A stretch of DNA of 64,000 nt from Flavimobilis sp052324925. Lineage in GTDB: Bacteria; Actinomycetota; Actinomycetes; Actinomycetales; Cellulomonadaceae. Positions 50,221 to 58,672 of this stretch are shown here, in pieces (positions within the stretch are counted from its first letter, which is position 1; the number at the start of each line of letters is the position of its first letter). Under the pieces are notes generated by a model. The model was given only the letters and a program-made list of their open reading frames with translations. It was not told the DNA's origin and did not search any database. The position numbers and the translations under genes were made by a program. The stretch lies in NCBI GenBank assembly GCA_052324925.1, contig JBQPRE010000001.1; one strand, written 5' to 3'.

Positions 50221-52439
50221 CGGGCTGCCTGCTCCGGGTCCGACTCGTCGTCCTCGTCGGCCAGCGCGGCTGTCTCGATGGCGTCTGCGTCGGTCGCGTC
50301 GTCCTCCTCGAGCCCGGGCACCTCGACCGCCTCGTCCGTCACCGGCTCGTCCTCGACCGTGTCGTCCGCGGCGGGCGCGTCCTCGATGGCCTCGTCCTCG
50401 GCACTGTGGGCCACGACGACCGTGCTGGCCTCGTCGCCGACCTCGGCGGGTGAGGCTGCCGAGCGGGCCGACCCCGCCGATGGCGTGGCGGCACCGGCGG
50501 CGGCGGTGAGGTCTTCGGTGGCAGCGGAGACGGCGGGAGTGAACTCGCTCGCGCCCGCATCGTCCGCCTGCTGCTCGAAGCGCTCCTGGGCGACCGAGAC
50601 ACGCTCGAGCGTGCGGCGTGAGGGGATCGGGTCGCCGCCGAGCAGCGAACGCAGCTCGTCGAGGTACGTCGTGATGGACTCGCGCTGCTTGTTGAGGTCG
50701 TCGACCTGGCGCTGCGCGGTCGTGCGCTCGCGGTCGGCCTCGCTCACGGCCTCGGACAGCGTGCGCTCGGCGTGCTCGCGAGCACCGGAGACGATCTCGT
50801 CGGCGTTGCGGCGAGCGCCGGCCAGCAGCTCCTTGGCGTGGGCGTCGGACTCCTGACGGATCTTCTCGGCCTGCTCGACGGCGCGCACGACGCGCTGCTC
50901 GGCGTCCGCTGCGTGCGCCTCGGCTTCCGAGACCATGCGGTCGGTCTCTGCGCGGGCGGCAGCCATGCGCTCGTCCTCGGAGCGCTCGAACTCGGCCTTG
51001 CGCGTCGCGATGTCGAGCTCGGTGTCGGCCAGCGCCTTGCGGCCCTGCTCGCGGAGCGAGTCGGCCTCCGCCTTGGCGGCGGCGATCGTCGCCGCGGCCT
51101 CGCGCGCAGCCTCGGCCCGCTGGGCCTCGACCGCGAGACGGGTGCTCTCGCGCAGCTCGGTCGTCTCGCGGTCGGCCTTCGCCCGCAGCTCGGCCGCGGC
51201 GGCCGCGGTCGTCTCACGCAGTTCTGTGGTCTCGCGCTCGGCGAGCTCGCGCAGGGCCGCCGTGTCGATGCGTGCGGTCTCGCGCTGCTCGGTCGTCTCG
51301 CGGTCGGCGGTCGCGCGCAGGACCGTGACGTCCTGCTCGGTCGTCGTGCGCTGGTCGGTCACCCACGCGTCGGTCTCGGCGCGAAGCTGGGCGACCTGGG
51401 CTGCTGCGGCGTCGCGCAGCTCGCGGACCTCGCGGTCAGCCGTCGTCCGGGTGAGAGCTGCGTACTGGTCGGCCTCGGTGCGCAGGGCGTCGGTCTCGTC
51501 CGTGACGCGGCGGCGCAGCTCGGTCGTCTCGCGCTCGGCGGTCTGTTGGAGCGTGTCGGCAAACTCCTGGGCGCTCGCGCGCAGCTCTGCTGCTGCGGTC
51601 TCGGCTGCCTGGCGCAGCTCGCCCGTCTCGCGCGCGGCGGTGCGACGCAGCTCGCCCGTCTCGGTGTCGGCCGCCTGGCGCAGTGCGCTCGTCTCGGCCT
51701 CGGCGGTGCGGCGCAGCTCGGAGGTCTCGACGTCGACGGTGCGGCGCAGGTCGGCCGCGTACGTGTCGGTCTCCTCGCGCTGGGCTGTTGTCTCGGCCTG
51801 GGCCGTCTGGCGGAGGGCCGCGACCTCGTCCTGGGTCGTGACGCGCAGCTCGGTCGTCTCGAGCTCGACCGCGGCGCGCAGGCTCGAGGTCTCGCGCTCG
51901 GCGGTCGCGCGCATCTCGGCCACCTCGGTCTGCGTGACCGACTGGATACGGGCGGCCTCGCGCTCGGCGGAGCTCACCATCTCGTCGGCGCGGCGCAGTG
52001 CGCTCGTCGTGACGGACTCGGCCTCGGTCGCGGCGGCGGCGCGGGTGTCGTCGGCCTCGCGACGTGCGGTCGCGAGAATCTCGGCAGCCTCGTTCTCGGC
52101 GCGGGCGCGGATCTGGCCGGAGGCGAGCTTGGCTCGTGCGACCGAGTCCGACGCCTGGGCGTTCGCCTGGGCGACGACGTCCGAGGACTGCTCCTCTGCG
52201 GAGCGCATGAGCTGCTCGATGCGTGACCCGAGGCCCGAGTACGTCGGCCGCTCCGCCTCGCGCAGCTGGCGCTGCGCGTCGGAGAGCTCGCCGCTCATCT
52301 GGAGAGTCTTCTCGTCGAGCGACGCCACCTGAGTGCGCGCGGCGTCGAGCTGCTTGGCGAGACGCGAGATCTCGCCGTCGACCTGACCGCGGTCGTAGCC
52401 GCGCATGACGACGGGGAACAGAGGACGGTCTTCGGACAC
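50217..52439 (-). CDS. Large hendecad-repeat coiled-coil protein (DivIVA/Scy-like)
   Basis: 740 residues. The N-terminus FPVVMRGYDRGQVDGEISRL resembles the DivIVA membrane-binding/initial coil. Residues 170-455 are 26 uninterrupted 11-residue units with consensus xxETxELRxTA, the hendecad pattern of a right-handed coiled coil as in Streptomyces Scy. Further coiled coil runs to about 615, then an acidic, disordered C-terminus rich in Ala, Asp and Glu. Proteins of this kind organise polar growth or cytoskeletal scaffolds in actinobacteria; a role here is inferred. The start is GTG 52439. It is in an operon with the 140-residue gene. Confidence 0.85.
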   Translation of the reverse strand: MSEDRPLFPVVMRGYDRGQVDGEISRLAKQLDAARTQVASLDEKTLQMSGELSDAQRQLREAERPTYSGLGSRIEQLMRSAEEQSSDVVAQANAQASDSVARAKLASGQIRARAENEAAEILATARREADDTRAAAATEAESVTTSALRRADEMVSSAEREAARIQSVTQTEVAEMRATAERETSSLRAAVELETTELRVTTQDEVAALRQTAQAETTAQREETDTYAADLRRTVDVETSELRRTAEAETSALRQAADTETGELRRTAARETGELRQAAETAAAELRASAQEFADTLQQTAERETTELRRRVTDETDALRTEADQYAALTRTTADREVRELRDAAAAQVAQLRAETDAWVTDQRTTTEQDVTVLRATADRETTEQRETARIDTAALRELAERETTELRETTAAAAAELRAKADRETTELRESTRLAVEAQRAEAAREAAATIAAAKAEADSLREQGRKALADTELDIATRKAEFERSEDERMAAARAETDRMVSEAEAHAADAEQRVVRAVEQAEKIRQESDAHAKELLAGARRNADEIVSGAREHAERTLSEAVSEADRERTTAQRQVDDLNKQRESITTYLDELRSLLGGDPIPSRRTLERVSVAQERFEQQADDAGASEFTPAVSAATEDLTAAAGAATPSAGSARSAASPAEVGDEASTVVVAHSAEDEAIEDAPAADDTVEDEPVTDEAVEVPGLEEDDATDADAIETAALADEDDESDPEQAAR

Positions 52440-52678
52440 GATGAGCCTTTGGCGTCGGGGGCGGTGCAGGAGGTGCGCTGGTCCGCCGGACGGTCGTCGT
52501 CGACTTCCGCACGAGGGCGCTGTCCCAGCGTATCGGTTTGGCCGCGCAAGGGGGACCCGACTGCTGTGATCTGGTGCCGTGTGCAGATCCGGTGGCGGCA
52601 GGGGGTGGGAGAGCCGCTCGTTGGCCGTGGCATGGGACGACGCCGTAGGCTGAAGCGTCCGGAACGGAAGGAACCTTG

Positions 52679-54280
52679 GTGCTGCAACGCGTCATCGCCG
52701 CCGTGCTCATCGCACTCGGTGTGGTCTCGGCGGGTCTCGCCGTCGCTTCGGCGACGCTCTGGCGGGCCGACGACGTCGTCACCGCGACGAGCTCGGCCCA
52801 GGGGGCCACGACTCTTCTCACGGTGGAGCCCGGTGTGCTCACGGTCGTCTCTGACGACGTCACCGTGACCGCGTCGCGTCCCGACGGCGGCGACGTCGCG
52901 ATCGCGCTGGGACGCGAGGTGGACGTGCGCGGCTGGGTGGGGGACGACGCCCATCTTTCGGTCACGGGGCTTGCGTCGTGGTCCGCACTTGCGACGGTTC
53001 TCGTCGCTGGTGAGACCACACCCGTTGCGCCCGACGACGACGCGACAAAGAAGCCGTCGGACAAGCCGTCGGACAAGCCGTCGGACAAGGAGTCGGACAA
53101 GCCGTCTGACGAGCCGTCGGACAAGGAATCGACGACGGCCTCGGACAAGAAGTCGGCGACGCCGTCGGACGATGCGTCCGCGACCCCGAGCGACTCTGCG
53201 ACCCCGAGCGACTCTGCGACCCCGCAACCAGTCGTCGGTGACTCGGGCCTCGTCGGCCCCGACCCGTCAGGCTCCGACATGTGGTTCTCGTCCGCGAGCG
53301 CCACAGCCACAGCGTCGCTTCCCGACGTCACCGCTCACGAGGGCCGCACCATGGTCCTCGTCGCCTCGGTCGGCGAGGGTGCGCCCCCGCCCGTGCTCAC
53401 CCTGTCGTGGCAGCGCGAGGTCTCGACGCCGTGGCTCATCCCCGGCGTCGTCGTGGGCGGGCTTCTCGCGCTCGTGGGACTCCTCGTCCTGCTGGCTGCC
53501 TCGCGCGGCGGCGTGCGCGCCGTCGGTGCGAGTGCCCGTCGCAGCATCCTTGAGACCTCTGCGCGCGCGGTGTCGAGCGTTTCGTCGCGTCGGACGAGCA
53601 CGCCCGCACCCGGTGCCGACGCGGCGCCGGCCCCCGACTCGCTCTCGCCCGCGACGCCTGCGGCCGACGCCCGTCCGGCATCGTCGCCCGTGACGCCGTC
53701 GTCGACGATGCGCGGGACGCCCGCGCCGACGTGGCCGCCGGCCGCAACCGCTCCCGGGAGCCCCTCGTCCGCAGCTCCCGCCGCGGGCGTCTCCCCGTAC
53801 GGACCGCCCCGCACCGCGCCGTCGACTGCGGGAAGCGCAGCTGGCGCGCCGGAACCAGCGCGCACGGCCGGGGTTGCTGCGGAGGCTGCAGCCGAGGCCG
53901 GTCCGAGCCCGTACGCCACGCGTCCGAGCGCCCCGACGAGTCCGTCGGCCACCGAGACCCCTGCCTCCGGGCGCCCGCTCACCCGACGCGAGATGCGCGA
54001 GCAGGCCGAGCGCGAGGCCGCTGCGGCGGCGCTCGAGAAGTCCCGCCGTCGGCCGCGCACCGGAACCCTCCCCGTCGTCCGGGCCGCGCGCTCGACGGCC
54101 GATCAGACGGGCCCTCAGCCCGTCGTCGCCCCGGCTGCGACACCCGTGCCGACCGCGGCGACCGACGACCCCGTGGCAGCGCGCGCCGACGCCTGGCGTC
54201 GTGCCTGGGGCTTTGAGCAGCAGACGTGGAGCCCGGCGCCGTCGGACCCCGCTCCGACACCTCCTGAGGAGGACGCATGA
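52679..54280 (+). CDS. Repeat-rich membrane protein of unknown function
   Basis: A 533-residue protein: signal-anchor helix (about 3-28), a small extracytoplasmic beta domain, a PSDK/PSDE low-complexity linker (about 124-175), a second extracytoplasmic domain (about 185-240), a membrane helix (about 243-265, WLIPGVVVGGLLALVGLLVL), and a long Ala/Pro/Ser-rich cytosolic tail with a charged helix (LTRREMREQAEREAAAAALEK). GTG 52679 follows AAGGAA; a TTG one codon earlier is also possible. It overlaps the next gene by 4 bases. Confidence 0.75.
   Translation: MLQRVIAAVLIALGVVSAGLAVASATLWRADDVVTATSSAQGATTLLTVEPGVLTVVSDDVTVTASRPDGGDVAIALGREVDVRGWVGDDAHLSVTGLASWSALATVLVAGETTPVAPDDDATKKPSDKPSDKPSDKESDKPSDEPSDKESTTASDKKSATPSDDASATPSDSATPSDSATPQPVVGDSGLVGPDPSGSDMWFSSASATATASLPDVTAHEGRTMVLVASVGEGAPPPVLTLSWQREVSTPWLIPGVVVGGLLALVGLLVLLAASRGGVRAVGASARRSILETSARAVSSVSSRRTSTPAPGADAAPAPDSLSPATPAADARPASSPVTPSSTMRGTPAPTWPPAATAPGSPSSAAPAAGVSPYGPPRTAPSTAGSAAGAPEPARTAGVAAEAAAEAGPSPYATRPSAPTSPSATETPASGRPLTRREMREQAEREAAAAALEKSRRRPRTGTLPVVRAARSTADQTGPQPVVAPAATPVPTAATDDPVAARADAWRRAWGFEQQTWSPAPSDPAPTPPEEDA
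53048..53225 (+). repeat. Short tandem repeats coding KPSD and SDSATP
   Basis: A 12-base unit AAGCCGTCGGAC, tandem three times and then degenerate, encodes KPSD repeats; further on CGACCCCGAGCGACTCTG recurs twice (18-base unit). Near-identical copies suggest recent slippage, so repeat number may vary between strains. Confidence 0.8.
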
Positions 54281-55290
54281 CCCGCACGACCCGCGCGGCC
54301 CTGGCAGCCTCCGTGGTCGCGATCGCGCTCGGGCTCGCCGCGTGCGCCGAGCCGCTGCCCACACCTTCCCCGGCCGCGACCCCCGTCCAGGCGCCGCCCG
54401 TTCTCACGAGCGAACAAGCCGACCGGATCCTCGCCTCGATCGGCGAGACCCTCGAGACGACCGACGAGGCCCGCAGCGACAAGGGCCTCAAGGATCGTCT
54501 CTCGGGCCCAGCCCTCACGATGCGCAAGGTTGAGCTCGCGGTGGCGAAGTCGACCAAGAGCGACGAGGCGCTCACCAAGCTGCCGACGACCGCGCTGTCG
54601 CTCACCGCGCCCGTCGAGCAGGCGTGGCCGCGTTCCGCGCTCGTCGTCTCCGAGCAGCCTGAGCTCGAGACTGAGCGTCTGCTCGTCCTCGAGCAGGACG
54701 ACGCACGCGACCCCTGGCGTCTGTGGTCCTGGGTACGCCTCTTCCCGGGTGTGACCCTGCCGCAGTTCGCGTCCGCCACGGTCGGCTCTGCGGAGATCGA
54801 CGCGGATGAGGACGGCTACCTCGTCACGGCGTCCGAGGCGCTCGAACGCTACGCGGACGTCCTCTCGAAGCCCAAGAAGTCCAAGCACCTCGATCTCTTC
54901 GGTGACGATCTCTTCCGCGAGCGGGTTGCCGCGCTCGGCAAGCTGCAGAACGACGCGCTCAAGCCGGCCGACGGCAAGCAGACGATGACGTTCACGGCGG
55001 TGCCCGGTGCGCTGCACGCGTTCGCGACGATCGACGGGGGCATGCTCGTCGTTGGCGAGCTGACCGCGCTCGAGGACCGTGTCGCTGAGAAGGGCGCGAA
55101 GATCTCGCCCGTCGACGACGTCGAGAAGCACCTCACGAAGAAGCTCAAGGTCGAGAACTCGATGGCGCTGACGTACACGACGGTCGTCGCCATCCACGTG
55201 CCCTCTGGTGCGAGTGACCAGGACAAGGCCATCGTCCTTGGCGTCGCCCACGGTGCGACGAAGGCTTCGATCCCCAAGAAGAAGGACTGA
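54277..55290 (+). CDS. Predicted lipoprotein of unknown function
   Basis: A 337-residue exported protein. Signal peptide with lipobox LGLAAC (about 19-23), a Pro-rich linker, then a soluble domain of about 290 residues without a motif I recognise. The ATG overlaps the stop of the repeat-rich membrane protein (ATGA), so they are coupled and probably work together at the membrane surface. Confidence 0.75.
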   Translation: MTRTTRAALAASVVAIALGLAACAEPLPTPSPAATPVQAPPVLTSEQADRILASIGETLETTDEARSDKGLKDRLSGPALTMRKVELAVAKSTKSDEALTKLPTTALSLTAPVEQAWPRSALVVSEQPELETERLLVLEQDDARDPWRLWSWVRLFPGVTLPQFASATVGSAEIDADEDGYLVTASEALERYADVLSKPKKSKHLDLFGDDLFRERVAALGKLQNDALKPADGKQTMTFTAVPGALHAFATIDGGMLVVGELTALEDRVAEKGAKISPVDDVEKHLTKKLKVENSMALTYTTVVAIHVPSGASDQDKAIVLGVAHGATKASIPKKKD

Positions 55291-55327
55291 CCCGGACGCA
55301 CGGCGTCCACGTCTTCAGGAAGGTGCC

Positions 55328-56266
55328 ATGAGCCAGCAGCCCAGCTCTCCCCTCGACGTCCGCGGAGCCGTCGACCTGACGTCGTTCGGTCGCCCGACCG
55401 CGCCGCCCCCCGGTGAGCCCGGCGGTGCGCCCGCGGCCGGCGGGTACGTTCTCGACGCGACCACGGAGACGTTCAACTCGGTCGTCGAGCTCTCGGCCAA
55501 GGTTCCCGTCGTCGTCCTCATGTGGCTCCCGACAGACGAGGCCGTCGCTCGCTTCGGCGCGTCGCTCGGGACGCTCATCGACCGGTACGAGGGGCGTCTC
55601 GTCCTCGCACGGACGGACGTCGAGGCGCACCCGCAGATCGCCGCGGCGTTCCAGGTCCAGGGTGTCCCCGCGGTCGTCGCGCTCCTCGCGGGCCAGCCTG
55701 TTCCGTTGTTCCAGGGCGTCCTCGACGACGAGCAGATCACCGGCGTGCTCGACCAGGTGCTCGCGGCGGCCGAGGCCAACGGGGTCACGGGGCGCTTTGA
55801 TGCCCAGGGCGCACCGGCAGACGCCGCCGCCGCAGAGCCTGAGGCAGAGCCTTTGCCTCCGCTCCACCAGAAGGCCTACGACGCGATCGACGCGGGCGAC
55901 CTCGAGGGCGCGATCGCCGCGTACTCCCAAGCGCTGCGTGAGGACCCGCGCGACGCCCATGCGTCGGCCGGCCTCGCCAACGTCCGGCTGCTCGCGCGGA
56001 CTGCGACGATGGACCTCGCGGCCGTGCGGACGGCTGCGGCGGATCGCCCGAACGATCTGCAGGCCCAGCTTGACGTGGCAGACCTCGACCTCGCTGGCGG
56101 GAAGGTCGAGGACGCGCTCGGGCGTCTCGTCGAGCTTCTCGTGTCGCTCGACGCAGAGGGCAAGGAGACGGTGCGCACGCGTCTCGTCGAGTTCTTCGAG
56201 ATCCTCGGCCCCGAGGACCCGCGGGTCGGCCCCGCCCGACGAGCGCTCGCGAACGCGCTCTACTGA
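55328..56266 (+). CDS. Thioredoxin-fold/TPR protein (CnoX/YbbN-like)
   Basis: A 312-residue protein: a thioredoxin-fold domain (about 40-150) with the active-site region VVLMWLPTDEAV, in which the CxxC cysteines are missing, then a linker and TPR-like helices (about 178-312, LHQKAYDAIDAGDLEGAIAA). It resembles co-chaperone YbbN/CnoX, which binds unfolded proteins, and takes the place of Rv1324 next to glgB in mycobacteria. ATG 55328 fits; the open frame back to 55208 overlaps the lipoprotein gene. Confidence 0.85.
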   Translation: MSQQPSSPLDVRGAVDLTSFGRPTAPPPGEPGGAPAAGGYVLDATTETFNSVVELSAKVPVVVLMWLPTDEAVARFGASLGTLIDRYEGRLVLARTDVEAHPQIAAAFQVQGVPAVVALLAGQPVPLFQGVLDDEQITGVLDQVLAAAEANGVTGRFDAQGAPADAAAAEPEAEPLPPLHQKAYDAIDAGDLEGAIAAYSQALREDPRDAHASAGLANVRLLARTATMDLAAVRTAAADRPNDLQAQLDVADLDLAGGKVEDALGRLVELLVSLDAEGKETVRTRLVEFFEILGPEDPRVGPARRALANALY

Positions 56267-56286
56267 GCACTCAGCGGTGCCGACGA

Positions 56287-56319
56287 CGATGCCCGTCCCT
56301 CAACGAGGGACGGGCATCG
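56287..56319 (+). terminator. Terminator after the Trx/TPR gene
   Basis: A perfect 15-base stem CGATGCCCGTCCCTC / GAGGGACGGGCATCG with an AAC loop, followed by ATGTCTT. A second inverted repeat GCGCCTCGTC / GACGAGGCGC (56338-56347, 56362-56371) may serve the convergent glgB transcript. Confidence 0.8.
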
Positions 56320-56417
56320 ATGTCTTCACCCGCGGCTGCGCCTCGTCTGCGGCGGGGACACGACGAGGCGCGTCCCGGCCGGCCGGGGCGGCTCAGGTGC
56401 GTTGACGCGCGACGACC

Positions 56418-58601
56418 TCAGCCTTCACGAGCGAGGTAGATCGCACCCAGCGGGGGGACGCGCAGCGGCACGGAGAACTGCTGGCCCCGCCACGGCTGCG
56501 CCTCGGCCGTCACGCTGCCGAGGTTGCCGACGCCGGAACCGCCGTACGCGGCGGCGTCCGTGTTGAGGATCTCGGTCCACGTCCCGTCCGTCGGCAGGGG
56601 CAAGCGCCAGCCCTCGTGGACCGTGTCCGCGAAGTTGACGACCACGGCGATGTCGCGCCCGTCAGTGCCGCGGCGCAGGAACGCGATGATGTTCGCGTCG
56701 GCGGCGTCCGAGTCGAGCCACGTGAATGCCTCCGGATCGAAGTCGCGCGCCCAGAGGGCCTCCTGGGCCCGGTAGGCGGAGTTGAGATCGCGCACGAGGG
56801 TCTGAACTCCCCGGTGCGGTGCGTGGTCGAGCAGATGCCACTCGACGCCGCGGCCGTCGTCCCACTCGGTTCCCTGCCCGATCTCGCAGCCCATGAAGAG
56901 CAGCTGCTTGCCGGGGTGGGCCCACTGGTAGGCGAGCAGGCCACGCAGGCCGGCGAACTGCTGCCACTCTCCGCCCGGCATCTTGCGCAGGAGCGATCCC
57001 TTGCCGTGGACGACCTCGTCGTGGCTGAGCGGAAGCATGAACTGCTCGGAGTAGGCATACACCATCGAGAACGTCACCTCGTGGTGGTGGTAGCGCCTGT
57101 GGATCGGGTCCGTGGCGAGGTAGCGCAGGGTGTCGTTCATCCACCCCATGTTCCACTTGAGACCGAAACCGAGACCGCCCGCGCTCGTCGGCGCCGTGAC
57201 CCCGGGCCACGACGTCGACTCCTCGGCGATCATGATGATTCCCGGGTTGCGACGGTAGGCGGTTGCGTTGGCTTCCTGGATGAAGCCGATCGCCTCGAGG
57301 TGCTCTCGTCCACCCTGGGCGTTGGGACGCCACTGACCGGGCTTGCGCGAGTAGTCGAGGTAGAGCATCGACGCGACGGCGTCGACGCGCAGGCCGTCGA
57401 CGTGGAACTCCTCGAGCCAGTACGTCGCGTTCGCGACAAGGAAGTTGCGGACCTCGGCACGGCCGAAGTTGAAGACGTACGTGCCCCAGTCGGGGTGCTC
57501 GCCGCGCAGCGGATCCGGGTCCTCGTACAGGGGAGTGCCGTCGAAGCGCGCGAGCGCCCACTCGTCCTTCGGGAAGTGCGCGGGAACCCAGTCAAGGATG
57601 ACGCCGATTCCCGCGGCGTGCAGCGAGTCGATGAGGAAGCGCAGGTCGTCGGGGTGCCCGAAGCGCGACGTCGGTGCGTAGTAGCCCGTCACCTGGTAGC
57701 CCCACGACGGGCCGTACGGGTGCTCGGCGATCGGCATGAGCTCGACGTGCGTGAAGCCCTGCTCGACGACGTAGGTGGTCAACTGCTCTGCGAGCTCGCG
57801 GTAGCCGAGGCCCGGCCGCCACGAGCCGACGTGCACCTCGTAGACGCTCATCGCGGCCGCGTGAGGGTCCGACTGCGCGCGACGAGCCATCCAGTCCGAG
57901 TCGCCCCACGCGTACTGGGTCTCGACGACGACCGACGCCGTGGCCGGGGGAACCTCTGCGCCCTTGGCCATGGGGTCGGCCTTGTGTCGCCACGAGCCGT
58001 CCTGCGCGAGGATCTCGAACTTGTAGCGCGTCCCAGCGCCGACCCCGGGGACGAACAGCTCCCAGATCCCTGAGGAGCCGAGAGACCGCATCGCGTGCGA
58101 CGCGCCCTGCCAGTGGTTGAGGTCGCCCACGACGCGCACGGCGCGTGCGTTGGGCGCCCACACGGCGAAGGCCGTCCCCGTGACCTCGCCGAGCTCACCC
58201 GGGTAGGTGCGCACGTTGGCGCCGAGCACGGTCCACAACGTCTCGTGCCGTCCTTCGCGCACGAGGTGAATGTCGAGATCACCCAGCGTCGGCAGGAAGC
58301 GGTACGGGTCGTCGGAGTCCGACGTCATGTCGCCGTAGCGCACCCGCAGCCGATAGTCGGGGACGTCGGCAGCCGGAAGGACCGCTGCCCACACCCCGTC
58401 CTGCTCGTGCAGTGCCTCGAACTCACCGTCTGCCGTCACGACCGTGACCTCGTCGGCGAGCGGCCGCAGGACGCGAACGGTCAGGTGCCCGTCGTGCAGG
58501 TGGGGTCCCAGGACGGCATGCGGGGAGTGGTGCCGACCTGCAGCAACACTGGCAAGAAGATCGGCGGCGACGGGGAGCGGCGCGGGGGAGGACGGGGTCA
58601 T
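56418..58601 (-). CDS. glgB: 1,4-alpha-glucan branching enzyme
   Basis: Forms alpha-1,6 branches in glycogen or capsular glucan. The 727-residue GH13 protein has N-terminal CBM48 modules, the catalytic barrel with DWVPAHFPKDEW, the nucleophile in GLRVDAVASMLYLDY, the acid/base in MIAEESTSWPGVT and the transition-state LPLSHDEVVHGKGSL. The start ATG 58601 gives the normal length; an open frame continues into mak but is spurious. It is last in the glgE-treS-mak-glgB row, convergent with the Trx/TPR gene. Confidence 0.97.
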   Translation of the reverse strand: MTPSSPAPLPVAADLLASVAAGRHHSPHAVLGPHLHDGHLTVRVLRPLADEVTVVTADGEFEALHEQDGVWAAVLPAADVPDYRLRVRYGDMTSDSDDPYRFLPTLGDLDIHLVREGRHETLWTVLGANVRTYPGELGEVTGTAFAVWAPNARAVRVVGDLNHWQGASHAMRSLGSSGIWELFVPGVGAGTRYKFEILAQDGSWRHKADPMAKGAEVPPATASVVVETQYAWGDSDWMARRAQSDPHAAAMSVYEVHVGSWRPGLGYRELAEQLTTYVVEQGFTHVELMPIAEHPYGPSWGYQVTGYYAPTSRFGHPDDLRFLIDSLHAAGIGVILDWVPAHFPKDEWALARFDGTPLYEDPDPLRGEHPDWGTYVFNFGRAEVRNFLVANATYWLEEFHVDGLRVDAVASMLYLDYSRKPGQWRPNAQGGREHLEAIGFIQEANATAYRRNPGIIMIAEESTSWPGVTAPTSAGGLGFGLKWNMGWMNDTLRYLATDPIHRRYHHHEVTFSMVYAYSEQFMLPLSHDEVVHGKGSLLRKMPGGEWQQFAGLRGLLAYQWAHPGKQLLFMGCEIGQGTEWDDGRGVEWHLLDHAPHRGVQTLVRDLNSAYRAQEALWARDFDPEAFTWLDSDAADANIIAFLRRGTDGRDIAVVVNFADTVHEGWRLPLPTDGTWTEILNTDAAAYGGSGVGNLGSVTAEAQPWRGQQFSVPLRVPPLGAIYLAREG

Positions 58602-58672
58602 TGCACTACCTTTCCACGACACGGACGGCGAGAGGAGGGATCGACGTCCGGCGCGTCGGATCCCTGCGTGGG

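Noticed and set aside
50772..52332. Plus-strand frames opposite the coiled-coil gene, rich in Ser/Arg/Ala or Leu/Gly
   Set aside because: Antisense of the 11-residue repeat produces artificial repeats; no ribosome site.
53048..53225. Tandem repeats considered as a CRISPR-like array
   Set aside because: Units are 12 or 18 bases, contiguous, in frame within a gene and without spacers.
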